Assembly (NCBI GenBank): GCA_900555835.1
Contig: USMK01000002.1
Coordinates: 27,678-91,677, forward strand
Reading direction: 5' to 3'
DNA from: an uncultured Clostridium sp.
Lineage (GTDB): Bacteria; Bacillota; Clostridia; TANB77; CAG-508
DNA: 64,000 nt
Within the stretch, counting starts at the first letter, position 1. The number at the start of each line of letters is the position of its first letter. Positions 55,745 through 64,000 of the stretch are shown here, one piece after another. A model generated the notes under the pieces. It ran no database searches. It was not told where the DNA came from and saw nothing but the letters and a program-made list of their open reading frames with translations. Made by a program: the position numbers and the translations under genes.

Positions 55745-55842
55745 TAAAATCACCTAATTTTATTATTGACATTCTTAATATGTTTTATTCTAATTGAATA
55801 GTAAAAGAATAAAAAGATATAATATAAAAAAGGAGTTTTTTT

Positions 55843-56127
55843 ATGTTAAAACCAATTGTAAGTTTATATAGTATGGATAATACTCAAATCGAAAAATTTT
55901 TAACAAGTTATTATGAAGATAAAATCAATATAGAAAATAAATTAGAATGGGAGCAAAATTACGATAATCCAATTGAAATTGCATCTATAATTGGGGCTTT
56001 TATAGATAATTGCGATAAATATGAAATAAATATGTGGATTAGCCTAGATGAAGGGATTTTTATAAATGTTACAGAAGACAATGCAGATAAAATAATAAGG
56101 TACCTTTATGAAAGATACCCTAGTTAA
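55843..56127 (+). CDS. Small hypothetical protein
   Basis: A 94-residue acidic, soluble protein without a recognised family. The segment KLEWEQNYDNPIEIASIIGAFIDNCDKYEINMWISLDEGIFINVTEDNADKIIRYLYERYP suggests a compact alpha/beta fold. AAGGAG lies 7 nt before the ATG. It is isolated on the plus strand between minus-strand genes and ends 1 bp from the stop of dtd. Confidence 0.55.
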   Translation: MLKPIVSLYSMDNTQIEKFLTSYYEDKINIENKLEWEQNYDNPIEIASIIGAFIDNCDKYEINMWISLDEGIFINVTEDNADKIIRYLYERYPS

Positions 56128-56565
56128 TTATTTTTCTAAAATTATTGTTACAGGTCCATTATTTAATAACGATACCTTCATATGTGCTCCAAACTCACCC
56201 GTTTGCACATTTATATTTTCTTCTTTGCACTTTTCTACAAAATATTCATATAATTCGTTAGCTTGCTCAGGTTTGGCGGCCTGTTCAAAGCTAGGTCTAT
56301 TGCCATTTTTGCAGTTTGCATATAATGTAAATTGAGAAACTATTAAAAGTTCGCCATTTATATCTTTTACAGATAAATTCATTTTATCATTCTCGTCTGT
56401 AAATACTCTTAGATTCACTAATTTATGTACTAAGAAATCGGCTGTTTCTTTTGTGTCTTCTGGTGCAACACCTAGTAAAACTAAAAAGCCTTTTTTTATT
56501 CCTCCAACCATTTTGTTTTCAACTTCTACTTTTGCATTATCTACTCTTTGAATTACAAGTTTCAT
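56128..56565 (-). CDS. dtd: D-aminoacyl-tRNA deacylase
   Basis: Removes D-amino acids mischarged on tRNA. The 145-residue protein starts MKLVIQRVDNAKVEVENK and has SQFTLYA and the C-terminal FGAHMKVSLLNNGPVTI, the two cross-dimer motifs of Dtd. It is 1 bp downstream of gpsA on the minus strand, probably co-transcribed. Confidence 0.93.
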   Translation of the reverse strand: MKLVIQRVDNAKVEVENKMVGGIKKGFLVLLGVAPEDTKETADFLVHKLVNLRVFTDENDKMNLSVKDINGELLIVSQFTLYANCKNGNRPSFEQAAKPEQANELYEYFVEKCKEENINVQTGEFGAHMKVSLLNNGPVTIILEK

Positions 56566-56566
56566 T

Positions 56567-57556
56567 TTATTCCCTTTCTGGTTTTAATTTTCTTGTCATT
56601 AATATATTCACTGCTTCTTTTGGGTTTAATCCATTGTATAATACATTATATACTGTTTCTACTATCGGCATTTCTACATTATATTTTTGTGCTAATTTAT
56701 ATGCCACTTCAATATTGTCTATACATTCTATTGTCATTCCGACTTCTTTTTTTGTTTCTTCTAAGGTTTTTCCTTGACCAATTAACATTCCCGCTCTTCT
56801 GTTTCTGCTGTGTTCGCTTCCACAAGTTACCACTAAATCTCCTAATCCAGTTAGTCCATAGAAGGTTTCTTTTTCTCCTCCCATTTTAACCCCAAGTCTA
56901 GAAATTTCAGCTAATCCTCTTGTAATTAAAGCCGCAAATGAATTATCTCCTAAATTAAGTGCTTTTGAAATTCCAGCACAAAATGCAATTATGTTTTTAA
57001 GTGAACCTCCAATTTCTACTCCTTTAACATCATTTGCTGAATATAATCTTAAAGTATTTGATGCAAATGCGTCTTTTACCATTTCTATTACATCATTATG
57101 TTCAGAGGCAATAACTAATGCTGTTGGAATTCCAAGTGAAACTTCTTCTGCATGGCTTGGTCCTGATAATACTGCAATTCTGGCATTTGGAATTTCGTCT
57201 TTTACTACATCATCTAATGTTGTAAGTGTACTTAATTCAAAACCCTTTGAACACATTATTATAGGTTTATTTCCTACATATTCCTTATATTTTTGTACAT
57301 TTTCTCTTACAAATTTTGAAGGTGTTACATGTACAATCATATCTGTTCCTTCTATTGCTTCTTTATAATCTAGCGTACATTCAACACTTTTTGGGATTTT
57401 TACTCCTGGCAGAAACCTACATTCCTGGTTTTGTTTTATATGGTTCATATCTTCTTCTGAAAATGCCCATAATTTAACTTTATTTCCATTTTTAGCTAAG
57501 TGTATAGCTATTGCTGCTCCCCAGCTTCCACTTCCAATTATCGCAATGCTTTTCAC
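56567..57556 (-). CDS. gpsA: Glycerol-3-phosphate dehydrogenase [NAD(P)+]
   Basis: Makes sn-glycerol-3-phosphate for phospholipids. The 329-residue protein has IGSGSWGAAIAIHLAKNG (dinucleotide loop), VLSGPSHAEEVSLGIPTA, GSLKNIIAFCAGI (catalytic Lys) and GLGDLVVTCGSEHSRNRRAG. It forms the conserved block der-plsY-gpsA, with plsY 21 bp upstream. Confidence 0.95.
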   Translation of the reverse strand: MKSIAIIGSGSWGAAIAIHLAKNGNKVKLWAFSEEDMNHIKQNQECRFLPGVKIPKSVECTLDYKEAIEGTDMIVHVTPSKFVRENVQKYKEYVGNKPIIMCSKGFELSTLTTLDDVVKDEIPNARIAVLSGPSHAEEVSLGIPTALVIASEHNDVIEMVKDAFASNTLRLYSANDVKGVEIGGSLKNIIAFCAGISKALNLGDNSFAALITRGLAEISRLGVKMGGEKETFYGLTGLGDLVVTCGSEHSRNRRAGMLIGQGKTLEETKKEVGMTIECIDNIEVAYKLAQKYNVEMPIVETVYNVLYNGLNPKEAVNILMTRKLKPERE

Positions 57557-57577
57557 TGATTTTTCCTCCTATGTATT

Positions 57578-58201
57578 TTATTTTTTGAAACTAAGTTTGT
57601 TTTCTGTTCCTGTTGCTAATCTTTTTATGTTTGTTCTATGATTAAATACTACAAGTCCAGCCATCAATATTCCAAATACTAAATAGCTTCCTTCTACAAT
57701 ATAATTGTCTTTTATAAAAATTGTTAATACAGGAAATAATATTGCAGCTGCTAGTGAACCAACTGATACCATTCTTGTAATTGCCATCAATAATAGTGCA
57801 AATACTAAGCAGATTAAAGCTATTTGCCAGTTTACTATAAATAAAACTCCTAATGCTGTTGCAACACCTTTTCCTCCTTTAAATTTAAAGAATACTGGAA
57901 AAGTATGACCAATTACTGCCATTAAACCTGCGATTTGTACAAGTAATGCTTTGTCTGTTCCTTCTACTAAATTTCCTAATAAAACTGCAATTAGTATTGC
58001 TACAACTCCTTTTAAAATATCACATATTAAAGTAAGTATAGCTGCTTTTTTTCCTACGGTTCTTAATACATTTGTAGAACCTGCATTTTTACTTCCTTTT
58101 TCTCTTACATCAAATCCAGCCATTTTTTTGCTGATTATAACTGAAAAACTAATACTTCCTAAGCAATATGCTATTATTGCCACTATAATATAAGTTGCCA
58201 T
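57578..58201 (-). CDS. plsY: Glycerol-3-phosphate acyltransferase PlsY
   Basis: Acylates glycerol-3-phosphate using acyl-phosphate at the membrane. The 207-residue polytopic protein has LGSISFSVIISKK, GSKNAGSTNVLRT, GHTFPVFFKFKGGKGVAT and VVFNHRTNIKRL, the conserved loops of PlsY. AGGAGG lies upstream of the ATG. Lies between der and gpsA, which supply the same pathway. Confidence 0.95.
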   Translation of the reverse strand: MATYIIVAIIAYCLGSISFSVIISKKMAGFDVREKGSKNAGSTNVLRTVGKKAAILTLICDILKGVVAILIAVLLGNLVEGTDKALLVQIAGLMAVIGHTFPVFFKFKGGKGVATALGVLFIVNWQIALICLVFALLLMAITRMVSVGSLAAAILFPVLTIFIKDNYIVEGSYLVFGILMAGLVVFNHRTNIKRLATGTENKLSFKK

Positions 58202-58224
58202 TTTTTATTCCTCCTAAAATATAA

Positions 58225-59544
58225 TTATTCTCCCTTTTCTCTTACAATTACTCTTACTGGTGTTCCTTCTAGCCCAAAATTATTTCTAATCTGATTTACT
58301 AAATATCTTTCATATGAGAAGTGAAATAGTTCTTTATTATTTACAAAAATAACAAATGTTGGTGGTTTTGTGCTTGCTTGTGTTGCATACATAATTTTTA
58401 GTCTTTTTCCTTTATCAGATGGTGGTTGAACTACTGCTATTGCTTCATTTATTACTTCATTTAGCATTGCTGTTGATACTCTCATTGCATTTTGGTTTGC
58501 TACTTTATTTATCATTTCATATAATTTGTTTACTCTTTGCCCTGTTTTGGCTGATATGAATATCATTGGAGCATAACTCATAAATGCTAATTTGTTATAA
58601 ATATCTTTTTTAAATTCTTCTATTGTATGAGTATCTTTTTCAACTGCATCCCATTTGTTAACAACAATTATTATTCCCTTTCCAGCTTCATGTGCTTCTC
58701 CTGCAATTTTTGTATCTTGGTCTGATACTCCTTCTGTTGCATCTATTAACATTAAGCATACATCTGCTCTTTCTATTGCAAGTAATGTTCTCATTATACT
58801 GAATTTTTCAATAGATTCTGTAACTTTGCTTTTTCTTCTAATTCCTGCTGTATCGATAAAAACATATCTTCCAAATTCATTTTGAAATTCCGAATCTATT
58901 GCATCACGTGTTGTTCCAGCGATATTGCTTACAATAACTCTTTCTTCTCCAAGAATTTTATTGATTAAAGAAGATTTTCCACTATTTGGTTTTCCAATTA
59001 CAGCCACTTTTATTATTTCACTATCATTGTCATCTTCGTCGTTTTCTGGAAAATGTTCATATATTGCATCTAGTACATCTCCCATTCCTAATGCATTTGT
59101 ACTAGAAACTGGATATGGTGTACCAAGGCCCAATGAGTAAAATTCATATGCATCATTTGCATCTTGAACAAAATTATCTGCCTTATTGCAAATTAAGACG
59201 ATTGGTTTTCCGGATCTTTTAAGCATCATTGCTATCTCGCTATCTGCTGCCGTTACACCTTGCTTTATATCTGTTACAAATAATATAACATCTGCTACAT
59301 TTATAGCAATTTTTGCCTGATCACGCATTTGAGAACCAATTACATCTTCTGCATCTGTTTCAATTCCACCTGTATCTATTAAAGTAAAATCGCGTCCTCT
59401 CCAGTTGGCATCTGCATATATTCTATCTCTTGTTACTCCTGGTTTATCTTCTACTATTGATATTCTTTTTCCTACTATATAATTAAAAAAAGTAGATTTA
59501 CCTACATTTGGTTTTCCTACAATTGCTACTGTTGGTTTTGCCAT
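58225..59544 (-). CDS. der: Ribosome assembly GTPase Der (EngA)
   Basis: Tandem GTPase for 50S assembly. The 439-residue protein has two G domains: GKPNVGKSTFFNYI with DTGGIE and NKAD, then GKPNSGKSSLINKI with DTAGIRRK and NKWD, and a C-terminal KH-like domain (PPTFVIFVNNKELFHFSYERYLVNQIR). First gene of the minus-strand block with plsY, gpsA and dtd. Confidence 0.96.
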   Translation of the reverse strand: MAKPTVAIVGKPNVGKSTFFNYIVGKRISIVEDKPGVTRDRIYADANWRGRDFTLIDTGGIETDAEDVIGSQMRDQAKIAINVADVILFVTDIKQGVTAADSEIAMMLKRSGKPIVLICNKADNFVQDANDAYEFYSLGLGTPYPVSSTNALGMGDVLDAIYEHFPENDEDDNDSEIIKVAVIGKPNSGKSSLINKILGEERVIVSNIAGTTRDAIDSEFQNEFGRYVFIDTAGIRRKSKVTESIEKFSIMRTLLAIERADVCLMLIDATEGVSDQDTKIAGEAHEAGKGIIIVVNKWDAVEKDTHTIEEFKKDIYNKLAFMSYAPMIFISAKTGQRVNKLYEMINKVANQNAMRVSTAMLNEVINEAIAVVQPPSDKGKRLKIMYATQASTKPPTFVIFVNNKELFHFSYERYLVNQIRNNFGLEGTPVRVIVREKGE

Positions 59545-59587
59545 TTTATTTCACCTCACTTAGTTTTTTTATTATATCACATTTGTC

Positions 59588-59638
59588 ACAAAAATAGCAA
59601 TAAGAGGTGACCAAAAAGTCATCTCTTATTGCTATTTT
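59588..59638 (-). terminator. Terminator of the MBOAT/DHHW cluster
   Basis: AAAATAGCAATAAGAG ... CTCTTATTGCTATTTTTG stem on the minus strand. Confidence 0.88.
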
Positions 59639-60720
59639 AATGAGTAACTATTATTTATTACAAGCGTACTATACATAAATAGAATATCTTGATTATTAAA
59701 CTCTACATAATTAGGTAACAATTTTGGTGAAATATATCTTGTATCTATTAAAGTAATTTTACTATATTTAGGTATAAATAATGGGACTAAACTGCTGGCA
59801 TAAGAATCTCTAAATATTATAAGCTCATTGCCTGTTTTATTCTCAGGATTTTCTATTTTCAGTAATGGTGTAGCACCAGATAAGTATATATCATATTTAT
59901 CTGGTGAATTTATTTTTTCCATATTATATACCTTATTTTCTTTTTTTGTTTCATAATTATATACTTTGCTTTTTTCTATCTCAGAATTTGTTAATATTTT
60001 TATTTTGTCTTTGGCAGTAGAAATTGGCAATTGTCCTGAATATGTGCCTTGAAAATCGCAAATCGTTTTTTCTTTATATTCGTTTTCTAAATTCACATTC
60101 ATACTCTCAGCAATAGTTTTTGCTACTTTTAATAACTTTTCCTGTTTCCAATGCGTATCTGTTTTATAATAATCTTCTAGTTCTAACATATCAAATATTC
60201 GTATATATTTAGCAAATGATAATTTTTTGTTTAATAAAGTTTCTAATTTATTGTAATCTAATTTTAAATTTTCATCATTTATAAAATAATTTTTATCTGG
60301 AACTATCGTAAAATATACATTGTTTTGATCAGTTAAATATTGCTCGTATATTTGATTTATTTTTTTGGAGATATTTAAAACTGATTTCTCATTTAATGGA
60401 TATGTTTGGCTTATTATGTAATCTCCATATTGATAAAGATTATTGTAATCACTTTTTCTAAGCAAATTAAATTCTGCATTTATTTTAAGCTTTCTAAATT
60501 CTTCTCTTTGTACAAATTGGTCTGTGGTGTATTTATTAAATTTATTGAAGAAAGTACCATTAAAAACTGTTTTGGCAGAAATTTGAGGAAATTGTTCCAA
60601 TTTTCTTCTTTCAGCAATAGAAATTGTGTCATCTTTTTTTATTATATTTGCTATGAAAAAAATTACAATTATAAATACAAATGCTATTGTAACTACAACA
60701 TTTTTTAATTTATCGTTCAT
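59632..60720 (-). CDS. DHHW family protein (AlgJ/AlgX-like), O-acetylation partner
   Basis: A 362-residue protein with one N-terminal membrane helix (VVVTIAFVFIIVIFFIANI) and an extracellular domain of the DHHW/SGNH-like type. YKTDTHWKQE is the Asp-x-His-Trp motif and FRDSYASSLVPLF supplies the RDSY segment. Such proteins transfer or position acetyl groups on envelope polysaccharide with an MBOAT partner. The MBOAT gene is 9 bp upstream on the same strand, which fixes the pairing. Confidence 0.85.
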   Translation of the reverse strand: MNDKLKNVVVTIAFVFIIVIFFIANIIKKDDTISIAERRKLEQFPQISAKTVFNGTFFNKFNKYTTDQFVQREEFRKLKINAEFNLLRKSDYNNLYQYGDYIISQTYPLNEKSVLNISKKINQIYEQYLTDQNNVYFTIVPDKNYFINDENLKLDYNKLETLLNKKLSFAKYIRIFDMLELEDYYKTDTHWKQEKLLKVAKTIAESMNVNLENEYKEKTICDFQGTYSGQLPISTAKDKIKILTNSEIEKSKVYNYETKKENKVYNMEKINSPDKYDIYLSGATPLLKIENPENKTGNELIIFRDSYASSLVPLFIPKYSKITLIDTRYISPKLLPNYVEFNNQDILFMYSTLVINNSYSLK

Positions 60721-60729
60721 ATTGCCTCC

Positions 60730-62121
60730 TTAAAACCTAAAATATAGAAATGGATTATATGAATTATCTACCAAATATGCGGTAACTATAATCAATATTG
60801 AAGCCATTGCTATTGGCTCTAACAAATTTATTATTTTATTTGCATTAGTTTTTGTTTTTAGTTTTTCTATTATGTTTTTTAGTAATGGTGTGCTTCCAAT
60901 TATCGCTATTACTAATACCGCCGAATAACTTTTTAAATAATATACTGTACTTGCATTTATTAAGCTCTCTCCATTTGCTCCAAATAGTCCTATAATATTA
61001 TTCCACGCCTCCACTATACTATTTGCATTAAATATTATAAAACTTATCATTACTGTAAATAAAACATAAATCCTTTGTAAAATCGAAGGCATTTTCTCTA
61101 AATGTTTTGTCAAAAATAATTTTTCTATTATAAGCATTATTCCAAACATTAATCCCCATATTACGAAAGTCCAATTTGCACCATGCCAAATTCCTGTTAG
61201 AGCCCAAACTATAAAAATATTTCTTACTAAAATTATAGTTCCCTTCCTGTTTCCACCAAGTGGAATATATACATAATCTCTAAACCACGAGCTTAAAGAC
61301 ATATGCCACCTTCTCCAAAATTCAGTTATGCTTTTTGAAATATATGGATAATTGAAATTTTCTAAAAAGTGAAATCCAAACATACGTCCTAAACCAATTG
61401 CCATATCTGAATATGCCGAAAAATCAAAGTATATTTGAAGCGAATAGCTTATTGCAAATATCCAATAAAATAGGACACTTTTTTCGTTTGTAGTAGAAAA
61501 TACATCACATAATTCGCCTAACATATTTGCTATTAGCACTTTTTTTCCAAGTCCTATGACAAATCTTCTTACACCATATGCAAAATTTTCGAAATTGCTT
61601 GTCCTATTATCTAGTTCCTTCTCAATAGTTTCGTATCTAACAATAGGTCCTGCAATTAGTTGAGGGAATAATGATACATATGTTGCTAGTTTCAAAAAGC
61701 TTTTCTGCGCTTTTACTTTTCCTCTGTATACATCAACTACATAACTTATAATTTGAAAGGTGTAAAACGAAATTCCTATTGGTAGTGCTAATTTTAATAA
61801 TGGGATTTTACTTCCAAAAATTTGATTTATATTGTTTATTGTAAAATCAGAATATTTAAACAGTCCCAATGCACCTATATGTATAGCAAGCAAAGAAACA
61901 AGAATACTCTTTTTCCTATGTTTTTCTAAATACCTAGCTCCCACATAGGCTATAAAAATTTCACCAATCATCAAAAAGGTATATATTGGTTCTCCACAAA
62001 AGTAAAAAAATATTGAAGATAAAAAAAGAATAAAGTTTTTAAATTTCTTTGGTACAATAAAATATAAAATTATAACAATTGGTAAGAAATAATACAAAAA
62101 GCTAATACTTGTAAATAGCAT
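60730..62121 (-). CDS. MBOAT-family membrane O-acyltransferase (AlgI/DltB-like)
   Basis: A 463-residue membrane protein with about 11 helices. FRDYVYIPLGGNRKG and LTGIWHGANWTFVIWG (catalytic His) are the MBOAT signatures; YFDFSAYSDMAIGLGRMFGF is also conserved. It should pass acetyl groups across the membrane for polysaccharide O-acetylation, with the DHHW protein encoded next. Target polymer unknown. Confidence 0.92.
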   Translation of the reverse strand: MLFTSISFLYYFLPIVIILYFIVPKKFKNFILFLSSIFFYFCGEPIYTFLMIGEIFIAYVGARYLEKHRKKSILVSLLAIHIGALGLFKYSDFTINNINQIFGSKIPLLKLALPIGISFYTFQIISYVVDVYRGKVKAQKSFLKLATYVSLFPQLIAGPIVRYETIEKELDNRTSNFENFAYGVRRFVIGLGKKVLIANMLGELCDVFSTTNEKSVLFYWIFAISYSLQIYFDFSAYSDMAIGLGRMFGFHFLENFNYPYISKSITEFWRRWHMSLSSWFRDYVYIPLGGNRKGTIILVRNIFIVWALTGIWHGANWTFVIWGLMFGIMLIIEKLFLTKHLEKMPSILQRIYVLFTVMISFIIFNANSIVEAWNNIIGLFGANGESLINASTVYYLKSYSAVLVIAIIGSTPLLKNIIEKLKTKTNANKIINLLEPIAMASILIIVTAYLVDNSYNPFLYFRF

Positions 62122-62138
62122 ATTTACCTCCTATATGT

Positions 62139-62167
62139 AAAAAAGCTTCTTTATAAGAAGCTTTTTA
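62139..62167 (-). terminator. Terminator of the DUF4358 gene
   Basis: AAAGCTTCTT/AAGAAGCTTT hairpin followed by a T run on the minus strand. Confidence 0.85.
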
Positions 62168-62173
62168 CTGTAA

Positions 62174-62749
62174 TTATTCTACTATTAACATTTCGTCTGG
62201 AAGTTCAATATCTTCTTCTGCTGTTTTTTCTAGCTCTTTTCCATTTTTATTGTTTACATATTTTTTAAAACCATCATAAACAGGTTTTGCCCAATCCTCA
62301 TCAGACATTACAGCAAATATTATGTTGTTATAACTAGTTATATATAATTTTTCTGCTGAAACACATATCCATTTGTTCATATTTAAGTTATCTAGCATTT
62401 CTTGTTTAATACCTTCAATATCTGCTCCTGCCTTTACTTTTAAAGCAACAGCTGAATATGCTTGCGAACTTATCATAGGTTCTGAAACTAGTAACTTTTC
62501 AACATTTTCTGTTGAAACAAGTCCAGTATATTCTGCAACTTGTTCACCGTCTTTAACATCAATTTCTTGTGTTGTTAAATCTGGCAATTGATCCTTTAAA
62601 TCAGCATAAATAGTATCGAACATTTTTTTTATGTTAATTTCCGTTGCAGTAGTTCCTCCATTTTTTCCACTAATAGCAACCACTCCAATCACGGCAATTA
62701 CAATTACAACAACCACAACTGCCACCCACATTATCCATTGTTTCTTCAT
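62174..62749 (-). CDS. DUF4358 domain protein, exported
   Basis: A 191-residue protein with an N-terminal membrane segment (WIMWVAVVVVVIVIAVIGVVAIS) and a DUF4358-like domain: TIYADLKDQLP, AEYTGLVSTENVEKLLVSEPMISSQAYSAVALKVK and VFAVMSD-type strands. In Clostridia this domain often accompanies MBOAT/DHHW genes, as here (53 bp upstream of the MBOAT gene). Function unknown. No lipobox Cys, so it is probably membrane-anchored. Confidence 0.75.
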   Translation of the reverse strand: MKKQWIMWVAVVVVVIVIAVIGVVAISGKNGGTTATEINIKKMFDTIYADLKDQLPDLTTQEIDVKDGEQVAEYTGLVSTENVEKLLVSEPMISSQAYSAVALKVKAGADIEGIKQEMLDNLNMNKWICVSAEKLYITSYNNIIFAVMSDEDWAKPVYDGFKKYVNNKNGKELEKTAEEDIELPDEMLIVE

Positions 62750-62864
62750 AATTTTCTCCTCCTTACTGCTACTATATCATACTCATTATAATAAGTAAAT
62801 AGTAAAATTTGCTTTTTTGATAACTTATTAATAAAAAACAAATCCGAAATAAAGTTGTTCTGTA

Positions 62865-62893
62865 TTGTTGTGTATATCAATATATGATATAAT
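62865..62893 (+). promoter_or_regulatory. Promoter of the GNAT gene
   Basis: TTGTTG (62865-62870), 17-bp spacer, TATAAT (62888-62893). Confidence 0.65.
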
Positions 62894-62940
62894 ATTTTTG
62901 TATTTTTTAATATTAGCTTTTCGACAGGAGGCTGATTTTT

Positions 62941-63417
62941 ATGGAATTTAATTTTATTTGGTTAACTTCATTAATTAATCAACCGAGTTTATTTCAAAAT
63001 TTGGCACAAAAAGCTTATTTGCTAACAGATTCTTGCCAAAATTACCCTAACTATGATAAATGGTATTGGGGTAAAGAAATCCCTCGGATTGTAAATGGTA
63101 CAGGAGAAATTATTTTATGTTTGAACAGAAATCAAGTTGTAGGTATAGCTTTCTTGAAAAAAGATTTGCAAGAAAAAAAACTTTGTACTTTCTATGTGGT
63201 AGAAAATTATAGAAAAAAGTATATCTCAGTAAAATTACTGAATTTAGCTTTTAACTATCTTGGAACTACAACACCTCTAATTTCTATATCTGAACATAAG
63301 CTCCCGATGTTTCGCCATATAATTTCCAAATATAATTGGGAATTAACACAAATCCTAAGTGATTCATACTATGGCAATAGTTTTCGTGAATTTGTGTATA
63401 ATGGTAAACTTATCTAA
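62941..63417 (+). CDS. GNAT-like acetyltransferase family protein, with a zero-frame CGG
   Basis: A 158-residue protein resembling GNAT N-acetyltransferases: GEIILCLNRNQVVGIAFLKKD (central strands), CTFYVVENYRKKYISVKLLNLAF (the acetyl-CoA loop, normally RxxGxG/A; here KKYIS lacks the usual glycines) and a C-terminal strand. Substrate unknown. It carries an in-frame CGG (63085-63087) in GKEIPRIVNG that must be read as one amino acid, because both flanks stay in the same frame; a +1 shift would stop two codons later. It is therefore a counter-example to obligatory shifting, or an unadapted or silent acquisition. Confidence 0.7.
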   Translation: MEFNFIWLTSLINQPSLFQNLAQKAYLLTDSCQNYPNYDKWYWGKEIPRIVNGTGEIILCLNRNQVVGIAFLKKDLQEKKLCTFYVVENYRKKYISVKLLNLAFNYLGTTTPLISISEHKLPMFRHIISKYNWELTQILSDSYYGNSFREFVYNGKLI

Positions 63418-63472
63418 AAAGAAAACTAGAAAATAATTTAAATAAATTGATTTCTAGTTTTCTTTTTTTATT
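63416..63472. terminator. Bidirectional terminator
   Basis: AAAAAGAAAACTAGAAA ... TTTCTAGTTTTCTTTTTTT stem between convergent genes. Confidence 0.85.
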
Positions 63473-64000
63473 TAACATATATTTTTCCTTCATATCTAGC
63501 AGCAATCCAGCCGCTAGGAATTTTTATCCATAAATCTTTTTTTATCTCTTTCATTCCTAAACATGTTACTTTCGTACCTTGTTTTAACACGGCATTGATG
63601 CTATCTTTTGCATTTTTTTGTCCATCTTGGCTTAGTTCGCTTCTTAGTTTCCATCTTTTGTCGATTCCAGCTCCATCTCTTACTTTTAAATTCACTTGTG
63701 TTGTATAAGTTTGAGATATCCTTATTCTGTCTTCTCTTATGATTCCTAATGCTTTTTGATTTAATGGTCTTAATATACATTTATATCCCTTGAATGGTTC
63801 GTCTTGATATGCTACTTCTCCTTTTTTTATTCCATTTTGGTCAAAAAATTTCATATTAATATCCATAAGTGCTATATGCCCATAACCTTTACCAAAATTG
63901 CCTCCATAAACTAAAACATCACCTTCTTGCAATTTTTCACTTGATGCTAATTTATTGAAATACTCTTTTGGATAATTATTCTCCCAGTCTTTTGCATTTC
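63468..64000 (-). CDS. CHAP-type cell-wall amidase/peptidase, 5' end outside window
   Basis: The frame is open through base 64000, so the N-terminal part is missing; about 177 residues are visible. NAKDWENNYPKEYF followed by LQEGDVLVYGGNFGKGYGHIALMD is the second half of a CHAP domain with the catalytic His in GHIAL; the catalytic Cys would be upstream. The C-terminal ~80 residues (TTQVNLKVRDGAG ... GTKVTCLG ... WIKIPSGWIAARYEGKIYV) look like an SH3b cell-wall-binding domain. Likely a peptidoglycan hydrolase, possibly from a phage or wall-remodelling system. Confidence 0.8.
   Translation of the reverse strand, partial: NAKDWENNYPKEYFNKLASSEKLQEGDVLVYGGNFGKGYGHIALMDINMKFFDQNGIKKGEVAYQDEPFKGYKCILRPLNQKALGIIREDRIRISQTYTTQVNLKVRDGAGIDKRWKLRSELSQDGQKNAKDSINAVLKQGTKVTCLGMKEIKKDLWIKIPSGWIAARYEGKIYVK

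Overview
The window is AT-rich, densely coding DNA from a spore-forming, Gram-positive anaerobe of the Clostridia type. This rests on sporulation genes (yabP, yabQ, spoIIM, dpaB, a SpoVB/MurJ-like flippase, ytaF, a DacF-like carboxypeptidase), remA, rny, gpsA-plsY-der synteny, consensus SigA promoters (TTGACA-N17-TATAAT) and strong GGAGG ribosome sites. No tRNA or rRNA gene was found. RNase P RNA is present at 54451-54793 (minus).

Layout. 1-9200: carbon metabolism (glucan phosphorylase, pyk), a FUSC-type membrane protein, a UmuC-like polymerase with a YolD-like partner, a D-Ala-D-Ala carboxypeptidase and a DUF368 transporter. 9300-12134: rpmF, rpsO, pnp. 12250-21725: two glycosyltransferases, cmk-plsC-typA, a methyltransferase and hypotheticals. 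22000-30000: rny, a FemX-like ligase with a lipid flippase, ytaF and a calcium-type P-ATPase, with a 192-bp palindromic element between rny and femX. 30000-37500: U32 peptidase, rsmE, yicC-remA-rpoZ-gmk, an endonuclease Q-like protein, spoIIM, xerD. 37550-44155: miaB-mutS, yabP-yabQ-divIC, rho. 44160-49860: an accessory island with tracrRNA, a type II-C Cas9 lacking catalytic residues, a solitary guide-like RNA, a DUF2726 protein, a structured RNA candidate and a tyrosine recombinase. 49900-64000: mostly minus-strand envelope and housekeeping genes (LysM, dpaB, phosphodiester glycosidase, dtd, gpsA-plsY-der, an MBOAT/DHHW O-acetylation cluster, a CHAP amidase) plus a plus-strand pseudouridine synthase gene.

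Two observations stand out. First, every broken reading frame I found (seven sites in five genes: dacF, ytaF, the P-ATPase twice, cas9 twice, rluD-like) breaks at an in-frame CGG. Skipping its C, so that GGN is read as glycine, restores the family-conserved sequence with no residue gained or lost. CGG is otherwise almost absent in frame; I found only two zero-frame uses. This suggests +1 (four-base, CGGN to Gly) decoding of CGG, or less likely a very specific sequence artefact. Second, the Cas9 has Asp-to-Asn in RuvC-I and has lost the HNH His and Asn. Yet it keeps a promoter, a II-C tracrRNA and one guide-like RNA with its own promoter and terminator, and no cas1, cas2 or array is in the window. 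That resembles a natural CRISPR-interference regulator.

All calls come from reading sequence and remembered family features. No database search was run.
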